Shown here piece after piece: positions 5,304 through 8,351 of a DNA stretch of 8,351 nucleotides; the stretch's first letter is position 1, and the number at the start of each line of letters is the position of its first letter. The DNA is from Thermoprotei archaeon. GTDB taxonomy: Archaea > Thermoproteota > Thermoprotei > Thermofilales > B20-G17. The stretch covers positions 1 through 8,351 of the forward strand of contig QMSC01000051.1 in the NCBI GenBank assembly GCA_003649515.1, written 5' to 3'. The notes below the pieces were generated by a model, which was not told where the DNA came from, ran no database searches, and saw nothing but the letters and a program-made list of their open reading frames with translations. The position numbers and the translations under genes were made by a program.

Positions 5304-6344
5304 TTACTTCTTCAATTCAACGAGGATGCTTCTTATCCCGAAGGTTAGGGAGATGCTGCTAGTAAGTATAGCCTCGAAAACTACTGTTATGAACCGCGTT
5401 ACTAAGGTGGCCGCGACAGCGGTGTTCTTCTCTATGCCGAGGAGTATAAAGGTGGTTATCATAGCTGTATCTAAAAGCCCTGCGTTTACAGGTATCCCTA
5501 AAGGAATGTTATCTATTACGCCGTAAAGTGGGTAGGCGAGGGAGAGAAGCCAAAATCCCACATTACAGTTTAGCGAGTGAAAGACGTTGTAAGGGACCAT
5601 TATTCCGCAAGCCCACTGCACCATTAATAGGAAGAACGATAATAGAATCAGGTTGATGTTCGCCTTCACCAAAAGGATGGAGTTCTTAAACGATTCAACG
5701 CCAGAGAGCACGTCTCCAGAATACTTTTCAAGCCCGGCTTTTTCTAAGAACCTAATGATATACTTCGATGCTATGGTCATCAACTTGCTCAGCAACTCGG
5801 GGTTAAGTATGAATGACAGAAGGAGGACCGCAAATCCTCCTGCAAGCAGGCTTATGAAGATCATCTCCTTAAAAACTGTCGGTGCGACAAATACCCTTTG
5901 AAAGGCCAGGAAAAATGCTCCTAGGAAGATGTATAGAACAAAGGCTATGGCGCTTAGTAAACGGTGTATTACCACGGTAGCTGCAAGGCTACTGTATCTT
6001 GCCCTGTATTTTTTATTAATGTAATAGAGCCTTATGACCTCACCTGTAATGAAGGCGGCAGGTATTAGCATATCTCCTAACCAGCCCATGATGACGGCTA
6101 GCATGCTATCTCTAAGCTTAACTCTCTTAGCAACAGCTTTCACTAGGAAGTGCCAGGCTAAAGCATAGAATGCTATGAAGTTTATGTCGAAGAAGAGCGC
6201 AAGCAGGAGGTACTCCGTTTTAGCTCTTGAAAGAAGGACCAAAACTTTTTCAATATCTATTCTTATGAAGAGTAGAAAAATTAGGTAAAAGAGTAATCCT
6301 GTACACGCCAGTAGTACTATTGACTTTTTGCTTATCTGCGACAT
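5304..6344 (-). CDS. UPF0104/LPG_synthase_TM-type polytopic membrane protein
   Basis: A 346-residue integral membrane protein of the family (PF03706-like) that includes AglD-type and lysylphosphatidylglycerol-synthase flippase domains. Archaeal members are linked to lipid-linked sugar handling and surface glycosylation. About eight or nine hydrophobic segments can be drawn (roughly 8-28, 43-65, 80-100, 121-150, 160-182, 228-250, 262-285, 288-305, 310-335). The family marks are visible: IPAAFITGEVIRLYYI (94-109, with the G-E-x-x-R core) and the C-terminal IPVNAGLLDTAM...VAATLVTRFITVVFEAI (284-325). The length matches stand-alone members. There is no C-terminal aminoacyl-transferase domain, so it is not a full MprF. 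Start: ATG with AAGGTG five bases upstream. The hydrolase gene follows 112 bp downstream on the same strand with no clear terminator between, so read-through is possible. Confidence 0.88.
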   Translation of the reverse strand: MSQISKKSIVLLACTGLLFYLIFLLFIRIDIEKVLVLLSRAKTEYLLLALFFDINFIAFYALAWHFLVKAVAKRVKLRDSMLAVIMGWLGDMLIPAAFITGEVIRLYYINKKYRARYSSLAATVVIHRLLSAIAFVLYIFLGAFFLAFQRVFVAPTVFKEMIFISLLAGGFAVLLLSFILNPELLSKLMTIASKYIIRFLEKAGLEKYSGDVLSGVESFKNSILLVKANINLILLSFFLLMVQWACGIMVPYNVFHSLNCNVGFWLLSLAYPLYGVIDNIPLGIPVNAGLLDTAMITTFILLGIEKNTAVAATLVTRFITVVFEAILTSSISLTFGIRSILVELKK

Positions 6345-6368
6345 CGTTGCACCTTACATGCATTTTAG

Positions 6369-6384
6369 GCATTATTTTATTAAA
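6369..6384 (-). promoter_or_regulatory. Candidate TATA of the UPF0104-type gene
   Basis: The minus strand reads GATTTAATAAAATAAT, an A/T-rich TATA-like element whose centre is about 32 nt before the ATG at 6344. The transcript would start near 6351-6355, just including the AAGGTG ribosome binding site (6350-6355). Confidence 0.45.
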
Positions 6385-6561
6385 TCGAGTTTATCCTATA
6401 TTATCATCGTCTTGGTATCTTTTAGAGGCTTTTACATATATATTGCTATTTCTCAAGGGAAGCCTTTTCTAGCGACTAATCGAAGCGCTACCAACGGTGG
6501 GTTCTTAAGATAAGGGTTCTCAAACTTTCTAAAACGTCAACTTTTCATAATGAAATAAGAG

Positions 6562-6577
6562 CGCTATAAACTTTAAA
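6562..6577 (+). promoter_or_regulatory. Candidate TATA box of gcvPA-gcvPB
   Basis: CGCTATAAACTTTAAA gives overlapping TATA-like cores (CTATAAA and CTTTAAA). Transcription would start near 6595-6603, leaving a leader of about 35 nt that includes GGGAG at 6626-6630. Confidence 0.5.
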
Positions 6578-6585
6578 GCCCCTAG

Positions 6586-6599
6586 AAACGCTAGCGTTT
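6586..6599. promoter_or_regulatory. Perfect 14-bp palindrome, candidate gcvPA operator
   Basis: AAACGCTAGCGTTT is perfectly self-complementary, and the symmetry resumes after two mismatched bases as CCT...AGG (6581-6604). It lies immediately downstream of the TATA box and over the expected transcription start, the usual place for an archaeal repressor to block the polymerase. The regulator and ligand are unknown; glycine or one-carbon status would be a reasonable guess. Confidence 0.55.
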
Positions 6600-6636
6600 T
6601 AAGGTTAGTCTCACGTTAAGATCTTGGGAGTAATAT

Positions 6637-8022
6637 TTGAAGCCTTCCTCTTCTTGGATTCCTAACGACGATGACGAAATCATTTCAGAGCTCCTTAAAG
6701 AGATAGGTCTGGAAGAGCTCTTCCATCTCTTCAAAGACATTCCTAAATCCCTTCTGCTGAAAAGAAGACTCAACGTTGGGCTAGGAAAATCTCTGTCAGA
6801 GGCTGAAGCCTACGACTATACTGTTAAAACTCTAAAGAAGAACGTTGTACCGAGGATATCATTTCTAGGAGGCGGTGTCTGGAACCATTATGTACCGGCC
6901 GTTGTTAAGGAGATTTTAAGCAGAGGGGAGTTTTACACGAGTTATACTCCCTATCAACCTGAAGCCTCTCAAGGCCTGTCACAAGCTCTTTTTGAGTATC
7001 AAAGCATGATTGCAGCGCTAACTGGAATGGACGTGGTGAACGCGTCAATGTACGATTGGTCTACAGCGCTTGCGGAGGCCGTTTTAATGGCTGTAAGGGT
7101 CACGAGGAGAAAGAAGGTCTTGATACCCCAGACGATGAATCCCATTCACTTTAAAGTTCTCAAAACTATAACGGAGCCTAAGGACGTTAAACCTGAAAAA
7201 GTGTCCTTCGACAGAACTACGGGCCAAATAAATTTAACGGATTTGAGGAAGAAATTGGACTCGGAAACGGCAGCAGTCTACATAGAGAACCCCTCCTTTC
7301 TAGGCTTTATTGAAGCTCAGGTAGATGAGATAGGTAGCTTAACCCATGAGAAGGGCGCGCTTTTTATAGTGGGAGTGGAACCGCTTAGTCTAGGGATATT
7401 GAGGCCTCCTGGAGATTATGGAGCGGATATAGTTGTGGGTGAAGGTCAACCATTGGGGCTTGGAATGAATTTTGGAGGACCGCTTTTAGGGATTTTCGCT
7501 GTAAAATGGGATCTGAAGCTGATAAGGCAGATGCCTGGTAGGATTTTCGGTGTTACCAGAACAGTAAGCGGGCAGGATAGAGGGTTTATAATGGTACTAC
7601 AAACGCGCGAACAGCACATACGTAGGGAGCGAGCTACTTCTAACATATGCACGAACGAGGCGCTGTGCGCGCTTGCTGCCGCTGTGTACCTATCGCTCCT
7701 AGGTCCTCAGGGACTTAGAGAGCTAGCGGAAAATATACTGTACAAAACAAACTATTTGATGAGGAAAATTAATGAAGTAGACGGTGTTGAGGCCCCATTA
7801 TTCAATGCAGCTCATTTCAAAGAGTTCACAGTGCGCTTTGAAACTAAGAGCGTCCAAGATGTGAATAGGAAACTACTCGAGAAAGGAATTCATGGCGGTC
7901 TCCCTCTAGGTAATTTCATGCCCGAGTATCAAGACGCAGCTCTCTATTCGGTCACAGAAGTGCTTAGGAAGGAGGATCTTGACTTCTTCTTAAGAGTCTT
8001 AAGAGAGATCATGGAGGGGTGA
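6637..8022 (+). CDS. gcvPA: Glycine dehydrogenase (decarboxylating), subunit 1
   Basis: N-terminal-half subunit of the heterodimeric P-protein of the glycine cleavage system. The dimer uses PLP to decarboxylate glycine and passes the aminomethyl group to the lipoylated H-protein. It has 461 residues, normal for archaeal and Gram-positive split enzymes. Motifs are SFLGGGVWNHYVPAVV (75-90), YTSYTPYQPEASQG (100-113), NASMYDWSTALAEA (135-148), GEGQPLGLGMNFGGP (268-282), and the highly conserved stretch from PGRIFGVT (300-307) through LQTREQHIRRERATSN (321-336). The PLP lysine belongs to the other subunit. Start: TTG at 6637, chosen because a TAA stop lies in frame just upstream (6631) and GGGAG sits six bases before it. 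gcvPB begins 6 bp after the stop, so the two are translated together. Control probably comes from the TATA box and palindrome upstream. Confidence 0.96.
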   Translation: MKPSSSWIPNDDDEIISELLKEIGLEELFHLFKDIPKSLLLKRRLNVGLGKSLSEAEAYDYTVKTLKKNVVPRISFLGGGVWNHYVPAVVKEILSRGEFYTSYTPYQPEASQGLSQALFEYQSMIAALTGMDVVNASMYDWSTALAEAVLMAVRVTRRKKVLIPQTMNPIHFKVLKTITEPKDVKPEKVSFDRTTGQINLTDLRKKLDSETAAVYIENPSFLGFIEAQVDEIGSLTHEKGALFIVGVEPLSLGILRPPGDYGADIVVGEGQPLGLGMNFGGPLLGIFAVKWDLKLIRQMPGRIFGVTRTVSGQDRGFIMVLQTREQHIRRERATSNICTNEALCALAAAVYLSLLGPQGLRELAENILYKTNYLMRKINEVDGVEAPLFNAAHFKEFTVRFETKSVQDVNRKLLEKGIHGGLPLGNFMPEYQDAALYSVTEVLRKEDLDFFLRVLREIMEG

Positions 8023-8023
8023 T
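8013..8023 (+). promoter_or_regulatory. Strong ribosome binding site of gcvPB
   Basis: GGAGGGGTGAT lies five bases before the gcvPB ATG and overlaps the gcvPA stop codon. Termination of gcvPA and initiation of gcvPB are therefore probably coupled, which would help the 1:1 supply of the subunits. Confidence 0.75.
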
Positions 8024-8028
8024 TCTGA

Positions 8029-8351
8029 ATGAATTATAGGCAGGCTAGATGGAGGGAACCTCTAATATTTGAGTACTCTAGAAGGGGTAAGAGGGGTCTA
8101 AGAGTTCCTGAAGTAGAGCAGGAAATAAAGGATCTTGTAGGTCCAGTGAATAAAATAGTGCCAGTAAACATGCTAAGGAGAAGTCCTCCGAACCTGCCTG
8201 AAGTGTCAGAAGTCGAGGTTGTTAGGCACTATATAAGACTATCCCAAATGAACTTCGGAGTTGATGTGGGGCCTCAACCATTAGGCTCCTGTACTATGAA
8301 GTATACTCCAAAAGTTCTTGAGAGAATAGTTGAGGTGAAGGAACTAGCAAA
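8029..8351 (+). CDS. gcvPB: Glycine dehydrogenase (decarboxylating), subunit 2 (N-terminal part)
   Basis: C-terminal-half subunit of the split P-protein, partner of GcvPA. Only the first 107 residues lie in the window; the family is about 480-520 residues, so the PLP-binding lysine region is beyond the right edge. The visible part carries the typical opening (ARWREPLIFEYSRRGKRG, 6-23), VPVNMLRRSPPNLPEVSE (44-61), and the signature MNFGVDVGPQPLGSCTMKY (74-92). The reading frame is intact to the edge. The ATG is supported by a strong ribosome binding site five bases upstream, and the 6-bp gap to gcvPA shows a shared transcript. Confidence 0.95.
   Translation, partial: MNYRQARWREPLIFEYSRRGKRGLRVPEVEQEIKDLVGPVNKIVPVNMLRRSPPNLPEVSEVEVVRHYIRLSQMNFGVDVGPQPLGSCTMKYTPKVLERIVEVKELA

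Larger units (their letters stand above)
6345..6636. other. Divergent intergenic region between the UPF0104-type gene and gcvPA
   Basis: These 292 bp hold the two back-to-back promoters. The left half is A/T-rich. From about 6455 to 6520 the sequence is more GC-rich and contains two GGGTTCT direct repeats about 16 bp apart, but no convincing RNA fold or gene. A plus-strand open frame at 6328-6513 is not protein-like and has no ribosome binding site. The right end holds the gcvPA TATA box and a palindrome. Confidence 0.6.

Noticed and set aside
5221..5526. Plus-strand 101-residue open frame spanning the hydrolase promoter and the end of the UPF0104-type gene
   Set aside because: Most of it is antisense to the conserved C-terminus of the membrane protein, and it has no ribosome binding site. 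It is a shadow.
6328..6513. Plus-strand 61-residue open frame in the divergent intergenic region
   Set aside because: It overlaps the start and promoter of the UPF0104-type gene, has no ribosome binding site, and its composition simply reflects A/T-rich DNA.
7446..7652. Minus-strand 68-residue open frame inside gcvPA
   Set aside because: It is antisense to the most conserved gcvPA segment. It is a shadow frame.
1..8351. CRISPR arrays, insertion sequences, attachment sites or phage genes
   Set aside because: I looked for regularly spaced repeats, transposase or integrase motifs, and tRNA-end duplications near tRNA-Tyr, and saw none.

Overview
The window looks like a piece of a thermophilic archaeal chromosome, most likely TACK/Thermoproteota-like, although the exact lineage cannot be fixed from sequence alone. 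The reasons are: a tRNA-Tyr gene with a C1-G72 pair and an intron at the archaeal 37/38 position; a glycine dehydrogenase split into two genes; an indolepyruvate:ferredoxin oxidoreductase subunit; frequent GTG/TTG starts with GGTGAT-type ribosome binding sites; heavy AGG/AGA/ATA codon use; and T-run ends rather than bacterial hairpin terminators. I see no transposase, CRISPR array, prophage or rRNA.

Layout. Positions 1-803 (minus) hold the N-terminal 267 residues of iorA, cut by the left edge. Behind it on the same strand lies an intron-containing tRNA-Tyr(GUA) (922-1054). A plus-strand cluster follows with almost no spacing: a secreted or membrane protein with Ig-like domains, a CFI-box and a polytopic C-terminus (1252-2991), an extended short-chain NAD-dependent sugar epimerase/dehydratase (about 3012-4010), and a 79-residue membrane protein (4034-4273). 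That cluster runs tail to tail, with a 9-bp overlap, into a minus-strand glycosylasparaginase/asparaginase-family Ntn hydrolase (4265-5191). Upstream of the hydrolase on the minus strand is a polytopic UPF0104/LPG_synthase_TM-type membrane protein (5304-6344). A 292-bp divergent intergenic region then leads to the plus-strand gcvPA (6637-8022) and gcvPB (8029 to the right edge).

How the genes fit together. gcvPA-gcvPB encode the heterodimeric P-protein of the glycine cleavage system and are one transcription unit. Just downstream of their likely TATA box is a perfect 14-bp palindrome, and its half-site recurs further upstream, so a repressor or activator site is plausible. The middle of the window has a cell-surface flavour: a surface protein with N-glycosylation sequons, a nucleotide-sugar enzyme, a small membrane protein, a flippase-like membrane protein, and a hydrolase from the family that cuts GlcNAc-Asn bonds. 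A link to glycoprotein or surface-polymer metabolism is inference from family membership and adjacency. No clearly undescribed system is demonstrated. The best candidates for follow-up are the CFI-box/epimerase/small-membrane-protein cluster and the gcvPA control region.
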